NCBI RefSeq assembly: GCF_003667445.1
Contig: NZ_RCTF01000015.1
Location: 10,001 to 74,000, forward strand
Length of the DNA: 64,000 bases
Direction: 5' to 3'
DNA from: Xanthobacter tagetidis
GTDB taxonomy: Bacteria > Pseudomonadota > Alphaproteobacteria > Rhizobiales > Xanthobacteraceae
Shown here: one piece after another, positions 1 through 8,092 of the stretch
Position numbering within the stretch: the stretch's first letter is position 1
Layout: the number at the start of each line of letters is the position of its first letter
Program-made: the position numbers and the translations under genes
Notes under the pieces: model-generated
What the model saw: the letters and a program-made list of their open reading frames with translations, nothing else
Database searches by the model: none
Told to the model about the DNA's origin: nothing

Positions 1-649
1 TCTGGGGACGCCTCAACGTCGAAATTTCTCTTCCGAGAGCCGAAATTTCCCTCCCTGGAGGCCCGCGCCCTGCGGTTCGCGCGTCGGACGCGGAGGAATC
101 GGCGCTACGCCGCATCCGGCGTAGCGCCCCTGCGCCAGCCCCCGTCCGCACATCGCGCCCGGGCACGCGCCAGGATCTCCAATTCCGTGGCGAAGCGCCC
201 AGGGAGGACCCATCGCCCCCGTGGGCGCGCGCCCGGCGCGGCGCCGACGCGCACGCCATGCCCGGCGGCGGGCAGAAGGGGCCGGCATGTTTGTGATTGA
301 TTCGCGTGCGAGCGCGCGCGCGAGAGAGAAGCGCGGCGAGCGGCTTCAAAGCGGCCCCTTGCAAGGGTTTGGGCCGGCTGCATCCGCCGCACGCCGCGCC
401 GCCTTGGTTTTGCCGCGTCTGCCGGCTCAACATCCCCCTCCCGACCTGCGGCAGTGCTTCGGCGCGTTGACGCAGGAAGGGAGGCGGGGCATGGTCCTGC
501 GCACGTCTGGAGCACGCGCCGTTCGTTGCGGGCTCCATCTCCGATCTCAAGGGCCGCCGACGCGCAAGTCGACCTGATCTGTGCGCCGCGTCCTCCAGGG
601 GCTAGCCGGGTCGCGCCGCTCGCGCGCTCCATCGCTGAAGGGACGGACA
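1..649. other. gene-free stretch at left edge
   Basis: No open frame here has a recognisable protein or a convincing ribosome-binding site; the frames present read as Arg/Ala-rich GC-rich shadow translations. The only notable local structure is a pair of identical 8-bp palindromes, GAAATTTC, at 21-28 and 42-49, starting 21 bp apart, in otherwise GC-rich sequence. The right end holds the leader of the M23 peptidase gene. The promoter of that gene should lie here, but I cannot place it with confidence. Confidence 0.5.
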
Positions 650-2635
650 TTGGTTCAACGACGATCAGCGGGTGCCTGGCGAGACGCCTCGAGCGCCGCC
701 GGGCTCGGAGACGATCCGCCGCTCGGCGTCGACGGCGACGAGGAGGAGATCGACCGTCGCCGGGTTTCGGTCCGCTGGTTCGCCGCCACGCTGCTGACCG
801 CCTTGTGCGGCACCTTCCTCATGGGCGGCGCGGTCTATGCCGCGCTTGAAGGCGAATACCGCTTCGCGCTGATGCCCGAGAAGGTGCGCGCCGCCATCCG
901 CGGCGCCCTCGCCGCCGGCGAGCGCCCGTCGAACGCGGCCCGCAAGGGCGATCGCATGTCGCTGCTGGCCGAGGCCTCCAACGCGCGCCAGACCTTCCGC
1001 GTCTCCACCACCACCAAGATGGGCGACCGCGAGATCATCAAGGTGCGCCCCTTCACCCGCGTCGCCGCCAACCTGGCCATGACGGCGACCTCGGTGTCGA
1101 CCGACATCCCGCGGTTCAACCCGACGCAGATCGTCTCCGAATCCATGAAGGACGAGGAGGGCGCCGCCCCGCAGACCGAACCCACCGGCGAGGTCACGGT
1201 GGTGATGCGCGAACTCTCGCAGGTGCCGGCCAGCGCCAAGCTCGGCGCGCCCACCCCGATGGAGAGCGTGCTCATCAAGGTGCGCGAGGTGGCCGAGCTT
1301 GCCCGGCTGCAGCCGAGCGCCGGCCTGCCCGCCGCCATCACCGGCGCGCCGCGCTTCTCGCCGGCGGCGCCCTATCTCGCCTATGCGGTCGAGGGCGACA
1401 GCGCCTTCCCGATGCCGGCGGGCGTCGACAACATGAGCTTCGTGCCGAAGAGCTCGACCGAGACTTCGGGCGGAAACGACTGGTCCGAGCGGACGGCCGT
1501 GGTGAAGAAGGGCGAGACGATCGTCTCCATTCTCACCGACAACGGCGTGCCCCAGCAGGAGGCCCGCGCGCTCGCCGGGGTGTTCGGGCGCGGACGCGAC
1601 GGCGCCGTGAGCGACGGCCTGCGCCTGCGCATGCTGCTCCAGGAGAACGCCGCGAAGAACGTCCAGGCCCTGCGCGTCTCGATCTTCTCCGATGCCGGGC
1701 ACGAGGGCACGGTGGCGCTGTCCGATCTCGGGCGCTACGTCTCCGTCGCCGAGCCGTCCGAAACCGAGATGGCGGGCGTCTCCGAGGAGGTCGACGACGA
1801 CAGCGGGCCCGGCATCCGCCTCTATGAGAGCGTCTACGAGACCTGCCTGCGCAATGACGTGCCGCGCAACGTGATCGCCGACATCATCCGCGTCTATTCC
1901 TTCGACGTGGACTTCCAGCGCCGGGTGCGGCCGGGCGACAATTTCGAGGTGCTCTATTCCGACGACGGCACCAGTTCCAACGAGGTGCTGTACGCCGCGC
2001 TGACCATCACCGGCGAGCAGCGGCGCTACTACCGCTTCCAGACCGCCGACGACGGCCTGGTCGACTACTATGACGAGGACGGCAAGAGCGCGAAGAAGTT
2101 CCTGGTGCGCAAGCCGATGGCGGGGGGCGTCATGCGCTCGCCGTTCGGCTACCGCCGCCACCCCATCCTCGGCTATTCGAAGCTGCACACCGGCGTGGAC
2201 TGGGCCGACAGCGTCGGCACCCCGATCTATGCCGCCGGCAACGGCACCATCACCTATGCCAACTGGAAGTCGGGCTACGGCAAGCACACCGAGATCCAGC
2301 ACGCCAATGGCTACGTCACCACCTATTCGCACCAGTCCGGCTTCGCCAAGGGCATCCGCCAGGGCGCGACGGTGCGCCAGGGGCAGCTGATCGGCTATAT
2401 CGGCTCCACCGGCCTCTCGACCGGGCCGCACCTGCATTACGAGGTGAAGATCAACGGCAGCTTCGTCGATCCCATGCGCATCAAGCTGCCGCGCGGGCGG
2501 GCGCTGGACGGCCGCTTCCTGGCCGAGTTCCGCAAGGAGCGCGAGCGCGTGGATGCCCTGCTGAACCACGCCCCGGTGCCGCCGAAGGTGGCAGGCATCG
2601 CCGCGAGCGCGCGCACCAAGGCCGCGAGCAATTGA
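650..2635 (+). CDS. M23 family metallopeptidase, membrane-anchored (LytM/OapA type)
   Basis: Predicted peptidoglycan-directed Zn endopeptidase acting in the periplasm. There is a single N-terminal membrane anchor at about residues 43-66, a long linker, a LysM/OapA-like segment at about 283-330 (VVKKGETIVSILTDNGV), and a C-terminal LytM domain. The Zn ligands are visible in HTGVD (H513, D517) and HLH (H594, H596), so the domain looks catalytically intact. The start is set at TTG 650 because a GAAGGGACGG ribosome-binding site sits just upstream; an in-frame GTG at 581 would add 23 Arg-rich residues and has no such site. The gene stands alone and is followed by a GC-rich palindrome. Family assignment is firm; the exact cleavage specificity is not visible. 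Confidence 0.9.
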   Translation: MVQRRSAGAWRDASSAAGLGDDPPLGVDGDEEEIDRRRVSVRWFAATLLTALCGTFLMGGAVYAALEGEYRFALMPEKVRAAIRGALAAGERPSNAARKGDRMSLLAEASNARQTFRVSTTTKMGDREIIKVRPFTRVAANLAMTATSVSTDIPRFNPTQIVSESMKDEEGAAPQTEPTGEVTVVMRELSQVPASAKLGAPTPMESVLIKVREVAELARLQPSAGLPAAITGAPRFSPAAPYLAYAVEGDSAFPMPAGVDNMSFVPKSSTETSGGNDWSERTAVVKKGETIVSILTDNGVPQQEARALAGVFGRGRDGAVSDGLRLRMLLQENAAKNVQALRVSIFSDAGHEGTVALSDLGRYVSVAEPSETEMAGVSEEVDDDSGPGIRLYESVYETCLRNDVPRNVIADIIRVYSFDVDFQRRVRPGDNFEVLYSDDGTSSNEVLYAALTITGEQRRYYRFQTADDGLVDYYDEDGKSAKKFLVRKPMAGGVMRSPFGYRRHPILGYSKLHTGVDWADSVGTPIYAAGNGTITYANWKSGYGKHTEIQHANGYVTTYSHQSGFAKGIRQGATVRQGQLIGYIGSTGLSTGPHLHYEVKINGSFVDPMRIKLPRGRALDGRFLAEFRKERERVDALLNHAPVPPKVAGIAASARTKAASN

Positions 2636-2637
2636 GG

Positions 2638-2657
2638 CCGGCGGCTCGAGCCGCCGG
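2638..2657. terminator. perfect GC palindrome after the M23 gene
   Basis: A perfect 20-bp palindrome (arms CCGGCGGCTC/GAGCCGCCGG) begins 3 bp after the stop codon. It could form a terminating hairpin, but no T-tract follows, so an intrinsic terminator is only a guess. Confidence 0.35.
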
Positions 2658-2828
2658 ATACCTCCAACCTCCCCTTGTCGCACCGGGCGCGAAAAATCTT
2701 TGGCCGCAGGCGTTTGGGACTGAGCGCCGGGCTGCAAACCGCCACAATTCGAGCTTGACCTTGGGCACTGTTGCGCTACCGCTGCAACCGGGCACCTCGC
2801 CCTGCAATCATGCCCCAGGACATCCCCC

Positions 2829-3767
2829 ATGAGCGGCTCAGTCAGAGGCTCACTCACAGGTTTGGTACGCCCGCTCGCTTTCGCGCTCCTGCTTGCCGCA
2901 GGCCTGCCTGCCGCGGCCGCGGCGGACGCCCTCAGCGACTATGTGGCGGCGCGCGACAAGGCCATCGCCCAGTCGATCACCGCGGCCAAGGCCGGCAAGA
3001 GCGGCGACGAAGCGGTGATGAAGCGCGAGGAGGCGGCCATGAAGGATCTGGCCAAGCGCCTCGCCGCAGTGCTCGGCCCCCTGAAGTTCAAGGGTCTCGG
3101 CGCGCCCGAATATTCGATGCACGTGTTCGTCTACGGCGAGAGCGACCCGGCGCGCCAGCTCGACGGCCTCAGGTTCGCCGACAAGGACTTCAACACCCGC
3201 ATCGTGGTGACGCCGGACAGCGTGTTCCGGACCTGGCTCGCTGCGCGCGCCAAGGACGAGGGCGCCCCGGCGGAACTGGGCAAGGGCGTGAAGGCGGCCA
3301 TGACCACCAGCGAGTTCTACGGCGAGGCCATCGGCTTCGACGGCGGGTTCTTCCAGCCCTACATGGAGCTTCCCGTCGCCGCGGCGCCCGGGGAGGAGGC
3401 CTATGCGGTGCTCGGCCAGCAGGTCGACAGCCCCCCGGGCAACACCATGCCCAACGAGATCGCCATCGTGCGCATCGCGGACGGCAAGGCCATGGCCGGC
3501 ATCACCATCGCGAAGCTCGGCGCCAAGCCCATCGCCGCCTGCGAGGCGGTGTGGAAGCCCTTCCAGACCAAGGCCGACGCGCTGCAGAAGGCGGTGGAGA
3601 AGGACAACAAGGAGCAGGACCCGCGCTGGGACGAAATCACCAAGATCCAGGACGAGGGGTCAAACGCCTTCCGCGCCTGCTTCGCGAAGGAAGCCGCCAG
3701 CCAGCCCTTCATGGCAGCCGCCGTAAAGCGGGCGGAAGGCCTCCTGGCGACCGCCCGCGGCCAGTGA
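2829..3767 (+). CDS. exported protein of unknown function, tandem paralogue 1 of 3
   Basis: 312 residues with an N-terminal signal peptide (hydrophobic core PLAFALLLAAGLPAAAAA, likely cleavage near residue 32), so probably periplasmic. I do not recognise the family. The mature part starts with a DYVAARDKA helix, has a central TWLAARAKDEGA motif, and ends with a DPRWDE...FRACFAKEAA...VKRAEGLLA segment. The same landmarks recur in the next two genes, showing tandem duplication. This copy is the most diverged: it reads EYSMHVFVYGES where the others have FSPxTL. Two cysteines in the C-terminal half (AACEAVW and RACFAKE) are conserved in all three and could pair. It is spaced 39 bp from the next copy and probably co-transcribed with it. 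Confidence 0.8.
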   Translation: MSGSVRGSLTGLVRPLAFALLLAAGLPAAAAADALSDYVAARDKAIAQSITAAKAGKSGDEAVMKREEAAMKDLAKRLAAVLGPLKFKGLGAPEYSMHVFVYGESDPARQLDGLRFADKDFNTRIVVTPDSVFRTWLAARAKDEGAPAELGKGVKAAMTTSEFYGEAIGFDGGFFQPYMELPVAAAPGEEAYAVLGQQVDSPPGNTMPNEIAIVRIADGKAMAGITIAKLGAKPIAACEAVWKPFQTKADALQKAVEKDNKEQDPRWDEITKIQDEGSNAFRACFAKEAASQPFMAAAVKRAEGLLATARGQ

Positions 3768-3806
3768 GCGCCTGCGTCCCGCCCTCACCCACACCGGAGA
3801 TCTGAC

Positions 3807-4727
3807 ATGACCCGCCCCGCGCGACGCCTGCCGATTGGAACCGCTTTGGTGCTTGCACTGGGCCTTGCCATGGCCGCGGCCGGCCAAGCCGGGGCGGGAC
3901 CGGCCGAGGATTACATCGCCGCACGGGACAAGGCCGTGGCGGCGCTGGTGGCGGCGGAGAAGGCCGGCACCAGCCCCGAAGTTCTGGAGAAGCGCGACGC
4001 CGCCGACCGCAAAGCGCTGGAGCAGAAGATGAGGGCGCTTATCGGCCCGCTCCGCATGAAGGGGTTCACGGCCACCTTCTCGCCCGGCACCCTGCTGGAG
4101 GGCAACATCGATTCCGGCGGGCCGGACGGCCTGCTGTTCGCCCACGAGGATTCCAGCACCTACCTTCTGGTGTCGCCGGAGCCGGTGTTCGCCAACTGGC
4201 TGGCGGCGCGCGCGAAGGGCGAGGGCGCCGCCCCGGCCCTCAGTCGGGGCATCGCGGCGGCGACCGCGAGCGATGACTTCTACACCCTCGCCATCGGCTC
4301 CGAGGCGGCCTTCTCCCGCTACATGGACCTGCCGGTGACGGCGGCGGAGGGCGAGACGGTGCGGGCGGCCATCGGCCTGTTCAGCCAGGACCTGCCCGCC
4401 AACACACTGCCCGAATCGGTGGTCGTCACCCGCGTGGCGAACGGCCGGGTCGCGGTCGGCACCTCCGCCGTGGAGCTGGGCATCACCGCCCTGCCCGCCT
4501 GCGACAAGGCCTGGAAGGCGGCGGACGCGAAGACGCAGGCGCTGCGCACCGCCGCGGAGAAGTCGAAGAACCAGGACGATCCGCGCTGGGCGCAGGCGAA
4601 CAGCGCCGAAGTGGACGCCTCGCTCGCCTTCCGCGCCTGCTTCGCCAAGGAAGCCGCCGGCAAGCCCTTCCTCGCCGCCGCCGTCAAGCGCGCCGAGGCC
4701 CTGCTCGCCAACGCCCGCAGCAACTGA
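3807..4727 (+). CDS. exported protein of unknown function, tandem paralogue 2 of 3
   Basis: 306 residues, signal peptide at about 1-30 (LVLALGLAMAAAGQAGA), then EDYIAARDKA. It is paralogous to both flanking genes: shared blocks are LVSPEPVFANWLAARAKGEGA, NTLPESVVVTRVANGR, ACDKAWKAADAK and FRACFAKEAAGKPFLAAAVKRAEALLA. It is closer to the third copy than to the first (shared FSPGTL/FSPETL and SPEPVFA.WLAARAK). No catalytic motif, lipobox or membrane segment beyond the signal peptide is evident. Function unknown; the paired C-terminal cysteines suggest an oxidised extracytoplasmic protein. Confidence 0.8.
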   Translation: MTRPARRLPIGTALVLALGLAMAAAGQAGAGPAEDYIAARDKAVAALVAAEKAGTSPEVLEKRDAADRKALEQKMRALIGPLRMKGFTATFSPGTLLEGNIDSGGPDGLLFAHEDSSTYLLVSPEPVFANWLAARAKGEGAAPALSRGIAAATASDDFYTLAIGSEAAFSRYMDLPVTAAEGETVRAAIGLFSQDLPANTLPESVVVTRVANGRVAVGTSAVELGITALPACDKAWKAADAKTQALRTAAEKSKNQDDPRWAQANSAEVDASLAFRACFAKEAAGKPFLAAAVKRAEALLANARSN

Positions 4728-4740
4728 CGCCGCGGGGCCG

Positions 4741-4777
4741 GGAGCGGGGCGCGGCCCCGCCCCGCCGGCCGCGCTCC
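4741..4777. terminator. GC-rich hairpin between paralogues 2 and 3
   Basis: GGAGCG at 4741 pairs with CGCTCC at 4772, with further GC-rich complementarity inside (GGGGCG/CGCCCC). It lies 14 bp after the stop codon. No T-tract follows, so it may be a Rho-dependent or attenuating hairpin rather than an intrinsic terminator. Confidence 0.3.
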
Positions 4778-4840
4778 TTCATCCTCCGTTCACCGTCGCG
4801 CTGGAATGATGCCGGCACCGCAAACCGCCAAGAGCCTCCC

Positions 4841-5746
4841 ATGCACCGCACGGCCCCCACGCTGCTCGCCTGCGCCCTCCTTCTCGCCGCCGGCCTGCCC
4901 GCGCAGGCGGGACCGGCCGAGGACTATATCGCCGCCCGCAACAAGGCGGTGGCTGCGGTGGATGCCGCCGTGCAGGGCGGCAAGAGCGATGCGCAGATCG
5001 CCAAGATCGAGGACACCGGCCGCAAGGATCTTCAGAAGCGCATGACGGCGATGCTGGGGCCGCTCAAGTTCAAGGGCCTGAACCAGAAGCCCATCTTCTC
5101 GCCCGAGACGCTGGTGCGCGACGAACTGGGCTCCGATTCCCCGGATGGGATGGTCTTCATGGACGAGGAGGGCGCGACCTACATCCTGGTCTCGCCCGAG
5201 CCGGTCTTCGCCGACTGGCTCGCCGCGCGCGCCAAGGACGAGGGCGCCCCGGCCGCGTTCAAGGACGGCATCAAGGCCGCCACCGGCGACGAATTCTTCT
5301 ACACCCTCACCGTGAGCCGGGACGCCGCCTTCTCCAATTATGCGGAACTCGCCCCCGCCGCCAATCCGGGCGAGACGGTGCATGCGGCACTCGGGCTGTT
5401 CTCGCAGGACATCGCCGGCAATGCGCCGCCCGACACCGTCGTCGTCACCCGCATCGCCGATGGGCGCGTGAGCGTCGCTTCGGCGGACGCGGCGGTGAAG
5501 GTGCCCGAGATGCCGGCGTGCGACGCGGCCTGGAAGGCCGCTTCGGCGAAGGCCGATGCGTTGCTCGAAGAGGTCCAGAAGTCCGGCAAGGAGGACGATC
5601 CGCGCTGGGAAGAAGGCTTCCGGGCCCAGGACGACGCCTCCCACGCCTACCGGCTCTGCTTCATGAAGGAGGCCGCCGGGAAGCCCTTCCTCGCCGAGGC
5701 GGGAAAGCGGGCCGAGGCGATGCTCGACGTGATGCGGGGCAAGTGA
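4841..5746 (+). CDS. exported protein of unknown function, tandem paralogue 3 of 3
   Basis: 301 residues with a short signal peptide (LLACALLLAAGLPAQA) followed by GPAEDYIAARNKA. It keeps all family landmarks: SPEPVFADWLAARAKDEGA, APPDTVVVTRIADGR, ACDAAWKAASAKADAL, EDDPRWEE and the final CFMKEAAGKPFLAEAGKRAEAML. The Cys inside the signal region (LLACALL) is not in a lipobox-like context. The 113-bp gap and GC-rich hairpin before it suggest it may have its own promoter. Function unknown. Confidence 0.8.
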   Translation: MHRTAPTLLACALLLAAGLPAQAGPAEDYIAARNKAVAAVDAAVQGGKSDAQIAKIEDTGRKDLQKRMTAMLGPLKFKGLNQKPIFSPETLVRDELGSDSPDGMVFMDEEGATYILVSPEPVFADWLAARAKDEGAPAAFKDGIKAATGDEFFYTLTVSRDAAFSNYAELAPAANPGETVHAALGLFSQDIAGNAPPDTVVVTRIADGRVSVASADAAVKVPEMPACDAAWKAASAKADALLEEVQKSGKEDDPRWEEGFRAQDDASHAYRLCFMKEAAGKPFLAEAGKRAEAMLDVMRGK

Positions 5747-5925
5747 GGAGCGGCCCGGAGCGGCCGCCTACCGGCACCGGGGCGAAATCCGCTTGAAATA
5801 AAGCAGGGGCATCGCCAGAGTCGCCGGACTCCGCTTTTCCGGAAGCCGGGTCGCCACGATGGATCGGCCGCGGGACCGGCAGGTTGTTTCGCCTGTCGGC
5901 CGGCAATCCGGGACGGGAGGCAAGG

Positions 5926-7587
5926 ATGATGGGGCCAACGGCGTGCTTCACCGCGCGGCGGAGTGACCGCCGCCGCTATGGACTGGCGCTCGGCGCGATC
6001 CTCGCGCTGGGTTTCGCCTCAACGATCCTCGACATCGGGACCGCGCGCGCCCAGATGCCGGGCCAGATGGCCGCGGACGGCTTTGACGCGAGAATGCGGA
6101 CGGCGGCGGCGCCGGGCGCGCCCGGCGCCGCCGCCCAATCGGTCGAGCCCGGCGGGGACGTGTTCGGCCTGCCGGTGCCGCGTCCGCGCAAGGGCGCGGG
6201 CGGGACCAATTACGCGACCGGGCGGGACATCCATGCCGAGGTCCTGGCCAGCCTCGATGCGGTGCTCTCCTTCTATCGCGGCGCGCTGGCCGCCCTCGGC
6301 TGGAAGGAGGACGCGCGCGGCACCGCCATCGGCCCGGAACAGGCGGTGGTGGCCTACATCCTCCCCGAGGGCACGGCGACGCTGAAGCTGGCCCGCCAGG
6401 AGGGCCTCACCGCCGTCAGCCTGGTGGAGAAGCTCAACCGGCCGAAGCCGCAGACCCCGCCCGGCCTTGGCGCGCCGGGCGCCGGCATGCCCGGCTTCGG
6501 CGGGGCCGGAGACATGCTGAAGCAGGCGCAGCAGATGATGCGCGAGGCCGAGCAGATGGCGCCCGGCGCCAAAATACCCTCTGCACCCGCTGCGCCCCCA
6601 TCGGGCGACGGAGGCGTCGCGGCGCTGCGCCCGCTCGCCGGCACCGCGACGCCGGTTCCCCTGCCGGAGACGGCGCAAAGCGTCGATTTCGACGGCGAGA
6701 AGGGAACCCTGAGCTTTTCGAGCCCGTCCGAGGTCAAGGCGGTCGCGGACTTCTTCCGCTCCGCCCTCGCGCAGTCAGGATGGCGCGCGAAGCCGGGCGT
6801 CATCAGCAATGCCAACATGGTGCAGCTCGACGCATCCAAATCCGGCAAGGACATCTCCATCACGGTCATGCGGATGGGGCCGAACACCAACGTGACCGCG
6901 CGCGGCTCCGGCCTCGTTGTGGCCGCCGCGAAGCCGGACCGGCCCGCGCCGGCCAAGGACGCCCGCGCGGCGAGCGCGCCGCCCCCCGCGCCGGAAGACC
7001 TCGTGGCCGAGGAGCGCGGCGGGCTGCCGGTGCCCAAGCGTCTCACCATGTCGGAGGCGACCAAGACCCCGTTCCGGCGCGAGCTCAATGCCGGCGTGCC
7101 CATGGATCTGGCCGTGGTGCTCGACTTCTACCGGCGCGAGCTGGGCCAGCGCGGCTGGAAGGAGGAGGCCGAGGGCCGGACGGTCGCGGCCGACGCCGCC
7201 ACCCTGCGCTTCACCACGCCCGAGGGGCCGGCGGTGCTCAAGCTCGGCCGCAAGGGCAGCGAGACGACGGTCAATCTCGCGCTGAGGAACCCCGAGGCGG
7301 CGAAGGCGGCCGGCATCCTCCCGCCGCCCGGAAAGGCGCGGGTGATGTTCGGCAACATCGAGCCGCAGGCGGCGACGCTCACCTTCGACAAGAAGACCAT
7401 CAAGGTTCCCGCCAATGCCGGCACCAAGGCGCCGGACGGCCCGATGCTCGACCTCGCGCCGGGCAAATACCGCTATGCGATCAAGGTCGGCGGCAAGACC
7501 GAGACCGACGAAATCGAGGTGCGCGCCGACGAGACCTGGGGCCTGATGGTCGGCCCCGGCGGGATTCTGCCGCTGCAGGCCTATTGA
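5926..7587 (+). CDS. exported protein with three copies of a FYRxxL-x4-GW domain
   Basis: 553 residues from ATG 5926, chosen because GGGAGG lies 5 bp upstream and a signal peptide then starts correctly (hydrophobic YGLALGAILALGFASTILDIG, cleavage near ARA-QMPG). The body contains three related units of about 90 residues, each with an FYR/FFR...GW core (FYRGALAALGWKED, FFRSALAQSGWRAK, FYRRELGQRGWKEE). They are separated by Pro/Ala-rich linkers, and units 1 and 3 open with GLPVP. The last ~80 residues form a different, beta-rich segment (LAPGKYRYAIKVGGK...EIEVRADETWGLM), reminiscent of PEGA-like surface domains. Probably periplasmic. I cannot name a function. It converges on the DUF2267 gene with only 27 bp between stops. 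Confidence 0.75.
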   Translation: MMGPTACFTARRSDRRRYGLALGAILALGFASTILDIGTARAQMPGQMAADGFDARMRTAAAPGAPGAAAQSVEPGGDVFGLPVPRPRKGAGGTNYATGRDIHAEVLASLDAVLSFYRGALAALGWKEDARGTAIGPEQAVVAYILPEGTATLKLARQEGLTAVSLVEKLNRPKPQTPPGLGAPGAGMPGFGGAGDMLKQAQQMMREAEQMAPGAKIPSAPAAPPSGDGGVAALRPLAGTATPVPLPETAQSVDFDGEKGTLSFSSPSEVKAVADFFRSALAQSGWRAKPGVISNANMVQLDASKSGKDISITVMRMGPNTNVTARGSGLVVAAAKPDRPAPAKDARAASAPPPAPEDLVAEERGGLPVPKRLTMSEATKTPFRRELNAGVPMDLAVVLDFYRRELGQRGWKEEAEGRTVAADAATLRFTTPEGPAVLKLGRKGSETTVNLALRNPEAAKAAGILPPPGKARVMFGNIEPQAATLTFDKKTIKVPANAGTKAPDGPMLDLAPGKYRYAIKVGGKTETDEIEVRADETWGLMVGPGGILPLQAY

Positions 7588-7614
7588 GGGGGTGGGGCGG
7601 GGGAAATAGGGGAG

Positions 7615-8034
7615 TTAGGCTTTCCAGTAGTCGGCGGCGCCCTCGGGGAGGGCGGCGAGGACGCGGTCGAGAGTGTCCTCGTCCATGTTCCGCCGCAGCG
7701 CCGCTGCCACGTCGGCGATGGCGGAGGCCGGCGCGAAATTGTGGTGCCGGCGCAGGTCCTGCACCTCCGCCGTCAGCGCCGCCCGATCCGCAAACGGCCG
7801 CCGCGGCTCGGCCGGGTCCCAGTCCGCCACGAAGATGGCCCGCAGCACGGGCGGCAGCACCCCCGCAAAGCGGATCGCCTCCTCCACCGACAACCGCCGC
7901 CGGAACACCGCCAGCACCCCCTCCACCATGGTGTAGGCCTGATTGCGCGTGCCAAGGCCGGCCGTATCCCGCGCGTCTGCGAGAAAGCGGTCGAACTGTT
8001 CGGTGGCGTGTTGGAGGTCGAGGGGGATGGGCAT
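7615..8034 (-). CDS. DUF2267 family protein
   Basis: 139 residues from ATG 8034 (MPIPLDLQHATEQFDRF). The pattern FDRFLADARDTAGL...NQAYTMVEGVLAVFRRRLSVEEAIRFAGVLPPVLRAIFV is typical of DUF2267, small soluble helical proteins of unknown role whose relatives often sit in stress gene neighbourhoods. Longer in-frame versions would run back into the AT-rich gene upstream and start with a non-family extension, so they were rejected. No clear ribosome-binding site precedes ATG 8034. The AT-rich ATPase/nuclease gene ends 58 bp upstream on the same strand, so read-through is possible; this looks like host sequence next to an insertion rather than a functional partner. Confidence 0.8.
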   Translation of the reverse strand: MPIPLDLQHATEQFDRFLADARDTAGLGTRNQAYTMVEGVLAVFRRRLSVEEAIRFAGVLPPVLRAIFVADWDPAEPRRPFADRAALTAEVQDLRRHHNFAPASAIADVAAALRRNMDEDTLDRVLAALPEGAADYWKA

Positions 8035-8092
8035 ATCGTGTTGGTGGGAGTGAGGAGCGACGACGGAGCCATTGGCTCGGGCTGTACCAGTC

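Noticed and set aside
581..649. GTG 581 as start of the M23 gene
   Set aside because: No ribosome-binding site, Arg-rich leader; TTG 650 has a GAAGGGACGG site at correct spacing.
665..2857. 730-residue minus-strand frame opposite the M23 peptidase
   Set aside because: Low-complexity Arg/Gly/Ala/His translation with no domain; the plus-strand frame has complete catalytic motifs. Typical antisense shadow in GC-rich DNA.
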